A DNA stretch of 64,000 nt, taken from the NCBI GenBank assembly GCA_905221605.1, contig CAJNDS010002657.1:957001-1021000 (forward strand). The letters run 5' to 3'. Positions 21,760 through 31,983 of this stretch are shown here, piece after piece. A program made the translations under genes and the position numbers. How positions within the stretch are numbered: position 1 is the first letter of the stretch; the number at the start of each line of letters is the position of its first letter. The notes beneath the pieces are model-generated. The model made no database searches. It was not told where the DNA came from and was given only the letters and a program-made list of their open reading frames with translations. This DNA comes from Symbiodinium natans. Its lineage: Eukaryota; Sar; Dinophyceae; Suessiales; Symbiodiniaceae.

Positions 21760-22011
21760 CTAAGCCCTAAACCCTAAACCCTAAACCCTAAACCCTAAAC
21801 CCTAAACCCTAAACCCTAAACCCTAAACCCTAAACCCTAAACCCTAAACCCTAAACCCTAAACCCTAAACCCTAAACCCTAAAACCTAACCCCTAAACCC
21901 TAAACCCTAAACCCTAAACCCTAAACCCTAAACCCTAAACCCTAAACCCTAAACCCTAAACCCTAAACCCTAAACCCTAAACCCTAAACCCTAAACCCTA
22001 AACCCTACCCC
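21760..22011 (-). repeat. Long CCCTAAA array
   Basis: About 35 units with one defect near 21,885, followed at once by a candidate exon. Confidence 0.97.
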
Positions 22012-22015
22012 TCTG

Positions 22016-22086
22016 CCAGCCGGAGGACTGGAGCGCGAGATGCCTCGGCTTGGCGGGTGGCTCGGCCCGGGCTCTCAAAGTGCGGA
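22016..22086 (+). CDS. Candidate exon, unknown
   Basis: After CTCTGCCAG the frame reads PEDWSARCLGLAGGSARALK and continues to GCGGAGG|GTTTAGGG, where a GT donor would be supplied by the telomere-like array at 22,087. The acceptor is followed by C rather than the usual G. No family recognised. Confidence 0.28.
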
Positions 22087-22355
22087 GGGTTTAGGGTTTA
22101 GGGTTTAGGGTTTAGGGTTTAGGGTTTAGGGTTTAGGGTTTAGGGTTTAGGGTTTAGAGTTTACAGTCAAATTCGTGTCCAGGGTTTAGGCGTTTGTGGG
22201 GCTGACGTTTTGTGAGTCCACGCTCCCAACACATCGCGAAAACCAATAAATAACAAAACCATAAAGACCATGATTGTCCAAACCATTGGCTGGGGCGGCC
22301 GAGTAGTTTCCAAGATCATGGTTTTGGTTGCGCTGTTTTGAGAGCATGGGCTCAC

Positions 22356-22380
22356 AAAACATCGGTGCTACCGATGTTTT
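22356..22380. other. Perfect hairpin
   Basis: Ten-base arms AAAACATCGG and CCGATGTTTT around the 5-nt loop TGCTA. The surrounding 200 bp lack telomere-like units. Function unknown. Confidence 0.6.
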
Positions 22381-22764
22381 TGCAAGGCCACTCTGAAAAA
22401 AAAACAACAAGCATCAGCAATGATTTTGCGAGGCAACTCTCACGATATCTGTTGTTGGAATGCAGCCTTTCGCAAACCTTTGGTGAAACCAAGAACTGTT
22501 TGAAGGCAGGCCTGGTAAGGTTCCGCAATCCTTGAGCGCTGGGGAGGGGGGGGGGTTTAGGGTTTAGGGTTTAGGGTGTAGGGTGTAGGGTGAGTGTAGG
22601 GTGTAGGGTTTAGGGTTTCGGGTTTAGGGTTTAGGGTTTAGGGTTTAGGGTTTAGGGTTTAGGGCTTGCTGATGAGTTGACGGGCCTGGCTGCATCTTCC
22701 ACCCACACCGCTCCAGCGTGCTTTGGTTCCCTTGCGTGGCATGCTGGCCGCTGCAGGATTCCTA

Positions 22765-22878
22765 GGTAGGATAAGGGGCACCCTTAAAGGGGAACCCTTC
22801 TTAACCCTCTTCTGGCTCTCTTAAGCAGGGGCCTTACTCAGAGGGTCTATATCCCCAAGGGTCCCCCTTAATCCTACC
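22765..22878. mobile_element. Inverted-repeat element
   Basis: Left end GGTAGGATAAGGGGCACCCT, right end AGGGTCCCCCTTAATCCTAC. CCTA occurs on both sides. Confidence 0.7.
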
Positions 22879-22944
22879 CCCTAAGGATACTGCTGCATCT
22901 TGTTGATTGCCTTGTTCTCTCCGCTCTCAAGGTGCCAGCCCTCT

Positions 22945-23047
22945 TTCCCAAACCCCAAACCCCAAACCCCAAACCCCAAACCCCAAACCCCAAACCCCAA
23001 ACCCCAAACCCCAAACCCCCAAACCCCCAAACCCCAAACCCCAAACC
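22945..23047 (-). repeat. CCCCAAA variant block
   Basis: About 14 CCCCAAA units. Frames reading PNPKPQT here are repeat artefacts. Confidence 0.96.
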
Positions 23048-23418
23048 CGACGCACCGCCCTCAGAAGCAAGGCGGGAGACCACTATTGTAGTTTACACAG
23101 ATGCTGTACAGCCCCGTTGCGTGTTGCCTAAAAATCCCTAATCCCTAAACCCTAAACCCTAAAGCCGTGAGAGGAAGATGGCCATGTTGAGGCCGGCGCA
23201 CATACAGAAAAACAACAGCAGCGTGTAGGTTGATGGGGGGGTACCATATATACACACATGTGTCTATATTTATATACGTACTGTTTATGAATTTATGTAT
23301 TTGTTTATTTATTTATCCTTTTAAGGTCTTTTATTATAGTTTTGTAGGCTTTTCTGGGGCCTTAGGTTTTTTTGCTTTGGATTTCGGCTTTGAGGTCGAG
23401 TGTAGTATCTAGATTCAG

Positions 23419-23479
23419 GTCGACTGCATCAACGGCTTCTACGAGCTGCTCCTGCCTGCACCCCACGAAGAGGCTTCAG
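23419..23479 (+). CDS. Candidate exon, unknown
   Basis: Acceptor GATTCAG|GTC, then VDCINGFYELLLPAPHEEAS, ending TCAG|GTTTAGGG, so the donor is the first repeat unit of the downstream array. Strong GC3 bias and good splice context. No family recognised. Confidence 0.38.
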
Positions 23480-23764
23480 GTTTAGGGTTTTCGGGTTTCG
23501 GGTTTAGGGTTTAGGGTTTAAGGTTTAGGGGGGGGGGGGGGGGGGGGGGGTTTCAGGGCTAGAGTTTAGGGGTTTCTGGGTTGAGGGTTGTGGGTTCAGG
23601 GTTTAGGGGATCTGGGTTTAGGGTTTCTGGGTTTCGGGTTTAGGGGTTTCTGGGTTTAGGGTTTAGGGATTTCTGGGTGCTGGGTTTAGGGAAAAACTAC
23701 GGGTTCAGGCAGTCGGGTCAGGGTTCAGGTGCAGGGAACCGGGTTTAGAGTTTAGGGAGCCGAG

Positions 23765-23836
23765 GTTGAAGTATCCAAGAGTCCTGAAGACCGAAGGCAA
23801 GAGCAATCTGAGCCACCCACAGATTCGGTGGTTTAG
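23765..23836 (+). CDS. Candidate terminal exon, unknown
   Basis: Acceptor GCCGAG|GTT, then VEVSKSPEDRRQEQSEPPTD, SVV and TAG, the stop lying within the start of a TTTAGGG-like stretch. Very hydrophilic. It may belong with the 23,419 exon, but the phases do not join directly. Confidence 0.3.
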   Translation, partial: VEVSKSPEDRRQEQSEPPTDSVV

Positions 23837-24205
23837 GGTCTAGTTTAGGGTTTAGGGTTTAGGGTTTACCCTAAGAACCCCAAAACCCTTTTTATGCAAG
23901 TTCTTAGTTTAAAAAATGCCTTATAGGATTCTTAGGTATCCTAAAGCAAGGCAGGGTTTGAGGGGTAGGGTTTAGGGTTTAGGGTTTAGGGTTTAGGGTT
24001 GAGGGTTGAGGGCTGAGGGTTGAGGGTTCAAGGTAGGTGGTCGGTTGTCGTAGACCTCCCTTCTAACCCCCGGGAGCCCCAAAGCCTCCCCTTCCCGCCC
24101 CATCCCTTTAGGGTTTAGGGCTTAGGGTTTAGGGTTTAGGGTTTAGGGTTTTAGGGTTAGGGTTTAGGGTTTAGGGTTTAGGGTTTAGAGTTTAGGGTTT
24201 AGGGT

Positions 24206-24316
24206 GAAAAGTGCATCGAGCCCGAGGCCCAAGAACCCTGCGACCCACATCTCAGAAAAACCCAAAACTTCTCCCTAAGCCAAAGCCCAAGCCAAGAGAT
24301 TCGACTGAAAGCATAG
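24206..24316 (+). CDS. Candidate terminal exon, unknown
   Basis: Open frame starting just after a TTTAGGG array: EKCIEPEAQEPCDPHLRKTQ, then NFSLSQSPSQEIRLKA and a stop at 24314-24316. Composition is protein-like. No splice acceptor stands out and no family is recognised. Confidence 0.27.
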   Translation, partial: EKCIEPEAQEPCDPHLRKTQNFSLSQSPSQEIRLKA

Positions 24317-24472
24317 TTGTAGCGTTGCGCTCAGTAGGGGCGTCTGTGCTCTCTTTGCGCCGCTAAACCCTAAATACTAAACCCTAAACCCTAAACCCTA
24401 AACCCTAAACCCTAAACCCTAAACCCTAAACCCTAAACCCTAAACCCTAAACCCTAAACCCTAAACTCGAGC

Positions 24473-24538
24473 TGGCTTCGGTCATCGAAGCGTCGCTCCC
24501 TTTTGTCTCGAGAGTTCCGGCGTTCGCCTCAACAGGGC
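24473..24538 (+). CDS. Candidate exon, unknown
   Basis: Directly after a CCCTAAA array the frame reads ELASVIEASLPFVSRVPAFA, with G/C-ending codons. The array at 24,366-24,468 would be the upstream intron. No family recognised. Confidence 0.25.
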
Positions 24539-25298
24539 CTTTGTTTTTTTGTTCATGCCCTTTTTGGGTTTAGGGTTTAGGGTTTAGGGTTTAAGGTTTA
24601 GGGTTTAGGGCCCATGATAAGGGAAGCATCGTTTAGAAGGTCTGGGGTATAGGTCAGCCAAACCCCGAACCCTAAACGGAGCCCTGCTACAGACTCAGTA
24701 TTCCGAGCCCAGATTCCTGGAGGTGTAGCAGCACGGAAGCTTCAAATGTCAAGCCGAATCCCTCAATCCCTGAATCCCCAGACCCCTCAATCCATAAATT
24801 AAACCCGAAACCCTGAACCCTCCTAACCCTCCGAACCCCCCTAAACCCTAAACCCCAAACCCCAAACCCTAAACCCTAAACCCTAAACCCCAAAACCCTA
24901 AACCCTCAACCCTAAACCCCAAAACCCTAAACCCTAAACCCCAAACCTCAGAGCCGCACCTGAGGCACGGCCTCCGGTCGTTGGACCCACAGCTCATGGA
25001 AGAGGCAAGTTCTCCGTTTAGGGGTTGAGGCGTTTAGGGGTCTAGGGGTTTAGGGGTTGAGGGTTTAAGGTTTAGGGTTTGGGGGTTTAGGGGTTTGGGG
25101 GTTTAGGGGTTAAGGTTTAAGGTTTGGGGGGTTTAGGGGTTTAGGGGTTTAGGGTTTAGGTTTTAGGGTTTAGGGTTTAGAGTGCCCAGCGGTTTAGGGT
25201 TCAGGCTTTATTTTGGGTGCCAGTAGGTTTGGGGGCGTGGGGGCCCCACTGAGCAAAAAGGGCACCATAGAGAGAGGAACAAACCTCAGCTTTTTTTT

Positions 25299-25329
<31 letters not shown>

Positions 25330-26207
25330 GATGGCTTTTGGCTGCAAGGGTTTAGGGTTCCCAAAATCAGGGTACCCTGCACATTCGTTGTGGGCAGCTG
25401 GGGTGGGGGCCGGAGCCCTAGCATCCATGAATTTCTGGGTCCCTTGTGTTCCCATTATATACCCTTTCGCATGTTTGTCTCGAAAAGACCAAAACCGCCG
25501 CACCCTAAACCCTAAACCCTACACCCTAAACCCTAAACCCTAGACCTTAAACCCTCCAAACCCTAAACCCTACACACCCCAAACCCTTCAAACCCTCCAA
25601 ACCCTAAACCCTAAACCCTAAACCCCAAACCCCAAACCCCAAACCCCAAACCCTAAACCCTAAACCCTTAACACCCTAAACCCCAAGAAGTCCCTGCTCC
25701 CGAGGATGCCAAGCTCTCCGTCACCCTAAACCCTTAACACCCTAAACCCAGTGGTTCGCTCTCCCCTGATTTTGGAGGTGCAGGTCCTCTGGCAGAAACA
25801 GGCCACCACAGGGCTTCCAGGGTCCATAGGGACTTTCGGGTTTAGGGTTTAGGGTTTGGGGTTTAGGGTTTAGGGTTTAGGGTGCCGGGGGGGTGAGGGG
25901 GGGGGGGGGGGGGCACGTTCTCTTAGGGGGAGTTTGAGGGTGTTCTTTGTATTGTTGAATAGGTGGCGCAAGGCGTAGGAGTTCAGACCTCCAGCATTCC
26001 GTAATTGGCATGTTTGTTCCGTATACGTCATGCAAGGAAAAATCCAGATTTACTTGTATAATCTTGTATGTATATACCTCGATAGGGTTAGGATAAGCTA
26101 CATCTACGGTAACCCTACGTAACTATGTAGTATCACCAACCTCAAGTAGGCTTTGAAACTCAGGGTGCGGAGATTTCTAGGGTTTAGGCATTAAGGTTGC
26201 CGCTAAA

Positions 26208-26362
26208 CCCGAAACGGCCCAAAAGCGCGAGCCCAAGTGCTTAAGAATTTCTTATGGCGTGCTCAAGAAACCAGCTCGGAAGATTGTACTTCTCAATGAC
26301 AGGATGCCTGCATGGAGCTGGAGTGAACCACCCTTGTACCCTCTAAACCCTGAACTCTTGTA
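26208..26362 (+). CDS. Candidate open frame, unknown
   Basis: A frame open for about 50 codons: ETAQKREPKCLRISYGVLKK, PARKIVLLNDRMPAWSW and on to TAA. Basic and mixed in composition. No family or start codon recognised. Confidence 0.22.
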
Positions 26363-26367
26363 ATCAG

Positions 26368-26471
26368 GATCTCAAAAGGGGCCCGTTTTGTCAGATGTGC
26401 CATGAAGCGCAAGTGCCAACGCTCTACACCAAGCCTGTTCCTTACAATGAACCCCTCATGTTTTGCCGCAG
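26368..26471 (+). CDS. Candidate exon with CxxC motif
   Basis: Acceptor AATCAG|GAT, then DLKRGPFCQMCHEAQVPTLY and TKPVPYNEPLMFC, ending CGCAG|GCCTGC (GC donor). The CQMC pair suggests half of a zinc site. A second frame over the same bases is also open. The 8-bp repeat CGCAGGCC at the exon end recurs at 26,611, where the next candidate exon begins. Confidence 0.35.
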
Positions 26472-26615
26472 GCCTGCGCTAAACCCTTAACCCTTAACCC
26501 CAAAACCCTAACCCGAAACCCTAAACCCTAAACCCTGAAACCCTGAAACCCTGAACCCTAAAACCCTAAACCCTAAACCCGAAACCCTGATACCCTGAAA
26601 CCCCCCAAATCGCAG

Positions 26616-26690
26616 GCCATCCTCACCGGCCCTTCAGACTACTGGACCTCAGTCATCAATACCGGACCGCAGCCAGGGGAGAGATGGGAG
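26616..26690 (+). CDS. Candidate exon, unknown
   Basis: Acceptor ATCGCAG|GCC. One frame reads AILTGPSDYWTSVINTGPQP, then GERW. The GC donor of the exon ending 26,471 leaves two bases, which would select a different frame, so the joint model is unresolved. Confidence 0.32.
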
Positions 26691-26858
26691 GGGGGTTTAG
26701 GGTTTAGGGTTTGGGTTTTGGGATTTAGGATTTAGGGGTTTAGGGGTTTGGGGGTTTAGGGTGTATCTCATGTAGGGTTTAGGGCATTCCCTACCAAGCC
26801 CTAAACCCTAAACCCGAATCATGACTCAGATGCACCGTCTGGTAAGTCAATGAACATG

Positions 26859-26965
26859 AACCAACCTACCAGGACCCAGAGTAGGGCCTTATTCCCCTGT
26901 TTTAGGGCTTACCTTCCCTTGCAAGCCCCTTGAAACCAAAAGGGCCCTCGTTATTCCTAGGTTGG
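26859..26965. mobile_element. Inverted-repeat element
   Basis: AACCAACCTA at the left and TAGGTTGGTT at the right, with GGACCCAGAGTAG/CTCTTGGGTC also inverted. Follows 15 bp after a good donor CTG|GTAAGT at 26,841. Confidence 0.5.
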
Positions 26966-27290
26966 TTACTCTTGGGTCTAGCCGAAAGAGCCGGGATTCT
27001 TGGTTGTAATAAATGGTATGACAACAGGCCGTCAGTTCGCTGCAACGATAACTGCCCGAATGAATATGATATCTGTCGGTCTTTTAGGAAGCTTTAAAGG
27101 GGCACAAAATGAGGGTCTTGTATATGGGGCCTTCCCCCCCTCCTCCCCCCTTCCCCCCCCTTCAAATGTTGATAAAGTTGGACCTGCTTTAGTGTGTCCC
27201 CCCCCTCCCTCCAAGAACAGTCGAAGCTGGTTTTCGCCTCGATTGAACTGCTCGGGGGTTTTATATGATTCAAATAGGGAGGAGTTTAGA

Positions 27291-27398
27291 TGGGGATTTC
27301 CGAAAATAGGGGGGGGTACCCGTTTAGGGGGTCCCTTTCAGGGGACTCTATTCTTTTTGGGGCAGAACCAGGGGTGCCCTATCTTGGGAAACACCCAG
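27291..27398. mobile_element. Family-C inverted-repeat element
   Basis: Ends GGGGATTTCCGAAAATAGGG and CCTATCTTGGGAAACACCC are inverted repeats. Long open frames drawn across it at 27,000-27,577 are therefore doubtful; the frame after the element (27,420-27,577) is the more protein-like part. Confidence 0.65.
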
Positions 27399-28009
27399 AA
27401 AGGTTTAAAGGGGACAGCGACGCACGGCAATTGATTCTAGAGGTGCGCCGCGCGGAATTTCTTACGACACCCAGACAATTTCCAGGAGTTTGGACTTACG
27501 AGTTTTGGGCTGTACCCTTAGGCTGCACAAGAGCCTCTAAACAGAATTCAAGGTTACTTGGGCCGTTTTGTTGCTAGGGTTTAGAGTTGAGTGTTTAGGG
27601 TTTAGGGTTTAGGGTTTGGGGAAAGTCTAGGGTTGATAGCCTTACGTCTCCAAGGCGCCCCACACGAACTGGAGAACCACAGAGCCCGATAACCCTCATC
27701 TCCTCCCTTCCCCCCCCAAGGCCCCGAACCAGACCTAAATAGAACCGAAGGAGCCAAAGCACCCCTGAAACCCTAACAGGGTTTAGGGTTTAGGGTTTAG
27801 GGTTTAGGGTTTGGGGTTTAGGGTTTCTGTAACCCTTAGTTGCCCCATATACTCCTTTTAAGAAGCCTTGTATCCCCATGGAAACTCACACGTACGTCTA
27901 GAAGTTACAGCGCCGCAGCTCCTCCTCGCACCCTGCAAGCGCTCCCTGCCGCATGCTGACACACACGACGGCACACGCACACGATGCACTCTTCGGAGTT
28001 GTGTGTTTC

Positions 28010-28122
28010 CTTTGTGGTACTTTACTGTAACTTTAGATCCTTACCTTTTTTGGGTTTATTGGGTTTCTTATCAAGGCAGCTAAAAGGCTTAATTTATAGC
28101 TACCCTCCTGAGTGCAGCCAAG
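28010..28122 (+). mobile_element. Family-A short element, copy 1
   Basis: 113 bp, starts CTTTGTGGTACTTTACTG and ends CTGAGTGCAGCCAAG, with imperfect terminal inverted repeats (CTTKGYKGYACT). Flanked by TTTC on both sides. It lies inside a frame that reads ...RCTLRSCVF before it. Confidence 0.85.
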
Positions 28123-28605
28123 TTTCGCTGGTGTGAGAATTGCCCGCGAAGAAGACTCTGATTGTTCTCGTTCATCTCATCTGCACGCATAAGCGTCCGA
28201 GCGCTGTCTTAATCCATTTGTTTTTTCGGCTTCCGCGGTTTAGGGTCTTCACGGCCGGAAAGACCTTTCTCCACCTTAAACCTTCAACCCTAAACCCTCA
28301 GCACCCGGATAATTGGAAGTTGTCTGTGCTGTCATTCTAAATTTACAAAGATGTCTGTCGAAACAAGCTGGCACCACGCAAAGCCCCCAAACACAGTTCT
28401 AAAACCAGCTAAGTAAGCTGGATCTCAACACGTGCCCAATTTACATGAACTTGAACAAGGCTTCTGCGGCTGTAAGAGGCCAACCATTTCAAATCAAACA
28501 AGGCTTCAGCAGGCTTAAGAGGCCCCCTATGATTCACTGAGAACTTTCTCCTTTGTTGAACCCTTTGCAACTTCTGTAAGCCCTAAACCCTAAACCCTAA
28601 GCCCT

Positions 28606-28705
28606 AAACCGGCGGGTTGTGCGCCTGGCTCGACTTCACAGGCCCAAACTTTGACACCCGTGACCATAAAGTCGCACTCGCCTGTTTCGGACCCCTACCC
28701 GTCAT
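28606..28705 (+). CDS. Candidate exon, unknown
   Basis: Frame GGLCAWLDFTGPNFDTRDHK, then VALACFGPLPVMG, running into a TTTAGG stretch. Protein-like composition. No family recognised. Confidence 0.27.
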
Positions 28706-29361
28706 GGGTTTAGGTTTAGGGTTTCGAGTTTAGGGTTTAGGGTTATGGCCCCGCAACCGAAAAACAACCCTAGACCCCCCAAAGACTACAAAACCGTCCC
28801 GGAGCGCCCCGAATCCCTGTAAACCTACTTTGACCCTAAACCCCAAACCCTAATCCCTAAACCCTAAACCCCTAAACCTTGTAGAAGCTAAGCCCCAAAG
28901 CTTGACATCAGTTGAGATGGCATTGGTTTACAGGACGGGAGTGCTCGCTGGAGGTGGCCTCCTTGCTTTAAAGGGTATGGTTTGGGGTTTAAAGTTTACG
29001 GTGTGGGGTTTAGGGTTCAGGGTTTAGGTTTGAGGGTTTAGGGGTTTAAGGTTCCTGTTTGGTACCTGTGTTGCGGGATATCAAGTTGTAGCTATTCTTT
29101 TGTCGCCTCACTTGCAACTACCCGTGAAGTTTCAAGTAGGGCTGTTTCATAGGTTTGTGTGCTTCTAAGGTTTTGGTTTTCGGAATTCGTGTTTCAAGTT
29201 CAGGTTTAGGGTCGGGGGTGGGGGGGGTTAGCGGTGCATTGGGATGTTGGCTATAGGGGTTTCGAATATTTGTGGGCACACAGGCAGGGTGCAGGCTTGA
29301 AGATTTTCGAGGTTTGCGGATCTGGGATGGGAGCTTTGGATTTAGGGGGAGATGGGATTTG

Positions 29362-29529
29362 AGAGCTCACAGCTTCCATTTCGGTTGAAGGCGTCGGGCA
29401 TGTGGAGATTTTGTTGGGGGATCAGGCCGTGCTTCGAGGTTTTTACCCGGCGCCCCAAATATCTGCCTCAACGGCAGGCTCTTCGCTCCCGACATCCAAC
29501 ACACTCAAGTTGTACTTGGCTCAACCCTG
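29362..29529 (+). CDS. Candidate terminal exon, unknown
   Basis: Open frame ELTASISVEGVGHVEILLGD, then QAVLRGFYPAPQ and about 24 more residues to TGA. An overlapping frame from 29,352 is also open. TTGAAG|GC near 29,389 would be a typical acceptor. Confidence 0.27.
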
Positions 29530-29963
29530 AACCCCTCAACCCGAAACCCTAAACCCTTAAACTTAAACCGTGAACTCTACACCCCGCCCCTAAGCCCGTT
29601 AACCTTTTCCACGCTAAACCTCTAAACGCCCTTGAACCTCGCGCTTCATCCCGAAGACCTGAACCGATATCCTCAGCGGGGTGCCCCCTAAATATTCCCT
29701 GGTACTTAAGGTCTTAGGCATTGGTTCTCTCGGGGTACCCCAAAGGTTGTTTTTGTTGGGGGGGATGCGACAGTTAAATGTGCACGGACCCTAAGCCCTA
29801 AGGCCCTGAACCCCCGAACCTCCTAAACCCTAAGCCCTAATACTGCACCCCTAAACCCTAAACCCTAAACCCTAAACCCTAAACCCTAAATCGGAACCTC
29901 CTAGACTTCTTCCCCTCATCCTTTGATGCCTCGGCCTGGGCGACGGCAGGCGATCCGCAAAGC

Positions 29964-30184
29964 GCTGCCCGAGGGGGAGACCCTCGACTCTGCTTCGCAG
30001 GCCGCTTGGGGTTTAGGGTTTAGGGTTTAGGGTTTAGGGTTTAGGGTTTAGGGTTATGGATTAAGGGTTAGGGTTTAGGGTTCAGGGTTTCGGGTTCGCA
30101 GGTTTAGGCTCAGGGGTGTGTAATGCATGCCGGGCACACCAGCAAGGCGTGTGTTGTTGTGCGTGCCAATGTTCGCGTTCCTCC
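29964..30184 (+). CDS. Candidate two-exon fragment split by a telomere-like array
   Basis: Exon 1 begins at ACGGCAG|GCG near 29,970 and reads AIRKALPEGETLDSASQ, ending TCGCAG|GCC (GC donor). After a TTTAGGG array, exon 2 begins TTTAG|GCT at about 30,107 and reads AQGCVMHAGHTSKACVVVRA and on. TTCGCAGG occurs at 29,994-30,001 and 30,095-30,102, flanking the array. The joint frame is open. No family recognised. Confidence 0.33.
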
Positions 30185-30258
30185 ATTTGCGAGCTTGGTC
30201 GTGTTTAGGTTTTCATGTTTATTTATGTGTGTATATATACATATATGTATATACATAT

Positions 30259-30353
30259 GGGGGTTTACGAAAATAGGGGACCCCTAAAATTGGACCAGCA
30301 TTCCGTGATATCAAGGACCCCAGGAAGGTACCCCTAATCTCGGAAACCCCCCC
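30259..30353. mobile_element. Family-C inverted-repeat element in a TA microsatellite
   Basis: Left end GGGGGTTTACGAAAATAGGG, right end ACCCCTAATCTCGGAAACCC. Inserted in TATATACATATG repeats, with CATAT on both sides. Confidence 0.75.
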
Positions 30354-30693
30354 ATATGTATGTTGTTCGGACTACCAGCCTCATGAACAACACTTACCCC
30401 AAACCGGCTCCTCGAAGAAAAGAAAGGGACCTGGCCTCCCTTCCTTGCCACCCAAACCCTAAACCCCAAACCCAAACCCGAAACCCCAAAGCCTAAACCC
30501 CAAACCCTAAACCCTAAACCCTAAACCTTAAACCTTAAACCCTAAACCCTAAACCCTAAGCCCTAAGCCCTAAACCCTAAAGCCCTGTCCGGCCCTGGTC
30601 CTTGGCGCCTGGCTTCCGGGTCTCCAGGTCTCGGAGGGGCCCTCACTCACCTAGAAGCTGGCTTCAGAAAACGTGCAAAAACTCAACAAACAG

Positions 30694-30766
30694 GGTTTAG
30701 GGTTTAGGGTTTAGGGTTTAGGGTTTAGGGTTTAGGGTTTAGGGTTTAGGGTTTAGGGTTTAGGGT
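30694..30766 (+). repeat. TTTAGGG array
   Basis: About 10 pure units immediately upstream of the candidate exon at 30,777. Confidence 0.95.
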
Positions 30767-30776
30767 TGCCTTGCAG

Positions 30777-30966
30777 CGGACTCAGCCGAAAGATTGGCAG
30801 TGAATTCCTGGCGCCGTGCCGGTATTCCAAGCTTTCAGTCCTGGCAAGTGCAGGCAAGCGGTGGGCCACTGAGACACTGACGGCCGTGGAGGTCCTGTCT
30901 TTTGTTTTGCTGCATATGGCTGACAACCTGGAAGAGGGACAACGTCAGTGGGCAGGTCCGCCTTGA
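30777..30966 (+). CDS. Candidate terminal exon, unknown
   Basis: After a pure TTTAGGG array and CCTTGCAG, the frame reads GLSRKIGSEFLAPCRYSKLS, then VLASAGKRWATETLTAVEVL, ending in TGA at 30964-30966 (62 residues). The antisense strand is also open, so support is compositional only. Confidence 0.3.
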
Positions 30967-31116
30967 CGGTGCGCCCTTGTACCACGTGTGAAGTCCTCTG
31001 GCTGCAAGGCTACGCAGGGTCGGTTATGTAGGGTGGTTGTCAAGTTGTCCCCTAAACCCTAAACCCTAAACCCTAAACCCTAAACCTCTCTTTCATATAT
31101 AATTTAAATGTTAAGG

Positions 31117-31983
31117 AGTTACTGGGCAAGGTCATTCTTTTACTGGGCAAGGTCATTTTTTTACTGGGCAAGGTCATTTTTTTACTGGGCAAGGTCATTT
31201 TTTTACTGGGCAAGGTCGTTTCGTCAAAAAAACGACCTTGCCCAGTAAAAAAAATGACCTTGCCCAGTAAAAAAATGACCTTGCCCAGTAAAAATGTTAC
31301 TGGGCAAGGTCATCTTTTTACTGGGCAAGGTCATCTTTTTACTGGGCAAGGTCATCTTTTTACTGGGCAAGGTCATCTTTTTACTGGGCAAGGTCATTGT
31401 TTTACTGGGCAAGGTCATTTTTTTACTGGGCAAGGTCATTTTTTTACTGGGCAAGGTCATTTTTTTCACTGGGCAAGGTCATTTTTTTACTGGGCAAGGT
31501 CATTTTTTTACTGGGCAAGGTCATTTTTTTACTGGGCAAGGTCATTTTTTTACTGGGCAAGGTCATTTTTTTACTGGGCAAGGTCATTTTTTTACTGGGC
31601 AAGGGCATTTTTTTACTGGGCAAGGTCATTTTTTTACTGGGCAAGGTCATTTTCTTACTGGGCAAGGTCATTACTGGGCAAGGTCATTTTTTTACTGGGC
31701 AAGGTCATTTTTTACTGGGCAAGGTCATTTTTTTACTGGGCAAGGTCATTTTTTACTGGGCAAGGTCATTTTTTACTGGGCAAGGTCATTTTTTTACTGG
31801 GCAAGGTCATTTTTTTACTGGGCAAGGTCATTTTTTTACTGGGCAAGGTCATTTTTTTACTGGGCAAGGTCATTTTTTTACTGGGCAAGGTCATTTTTTT
31901 ACTGGCAAGGTCATTTTTTACTGGGCTAGGTCATTTTTTTTACTGGGCTAGGTCATTTTTTACTGGGCAAGGTCGTTTCGTCC
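31117..31983. repeat. 21-bp minisatellite with an internal inverted segment
   Basis: Unit ACTGGGCAAGGTCATTTTTT(T). Five forward copies (31117-31224) end in GGTCGTTTCGTC; three inverted copies follow (31225-31290); then more than 30 forward copies run to 31,983, ending in the same GGTCGTTTCGTC. The poly-T part varies by one or two bases. Long frames over it on both strands are artefacts of the unit length. Confidence 0.97.

Larger units (their letters stand above)
27578..29351. other. Mixed stretch with small open frames
   Basis: Between arrays there are short protein-like frames: 27,642-27,692 (LRLQGAPHELENHRAR), 28,399-28,539 (LDLNTCPIYMNLNKASAAVR and on to a stop), 28,745-28,821 (MAPQPKNNPRPPKDYKTVPE) and 28,935-28,973 (TGVLAGGGLLALK). 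None recognised. GAACAAGGCTTC-like repeats occur twice near 28,460 and 28,500. Confidence 0.4.

Noticed and set aside
27000-27434. 144-codon frame
   Set aside because: Crosses C-runs and a family-C inverted-repeat element, so it is unlikely to be one coding unit.
31117-31983. CRISPR-like array
   Set aside because: No unique spacers; units are directly tandem with only poly-T length variation, in a eukaryotic intron-rich region.
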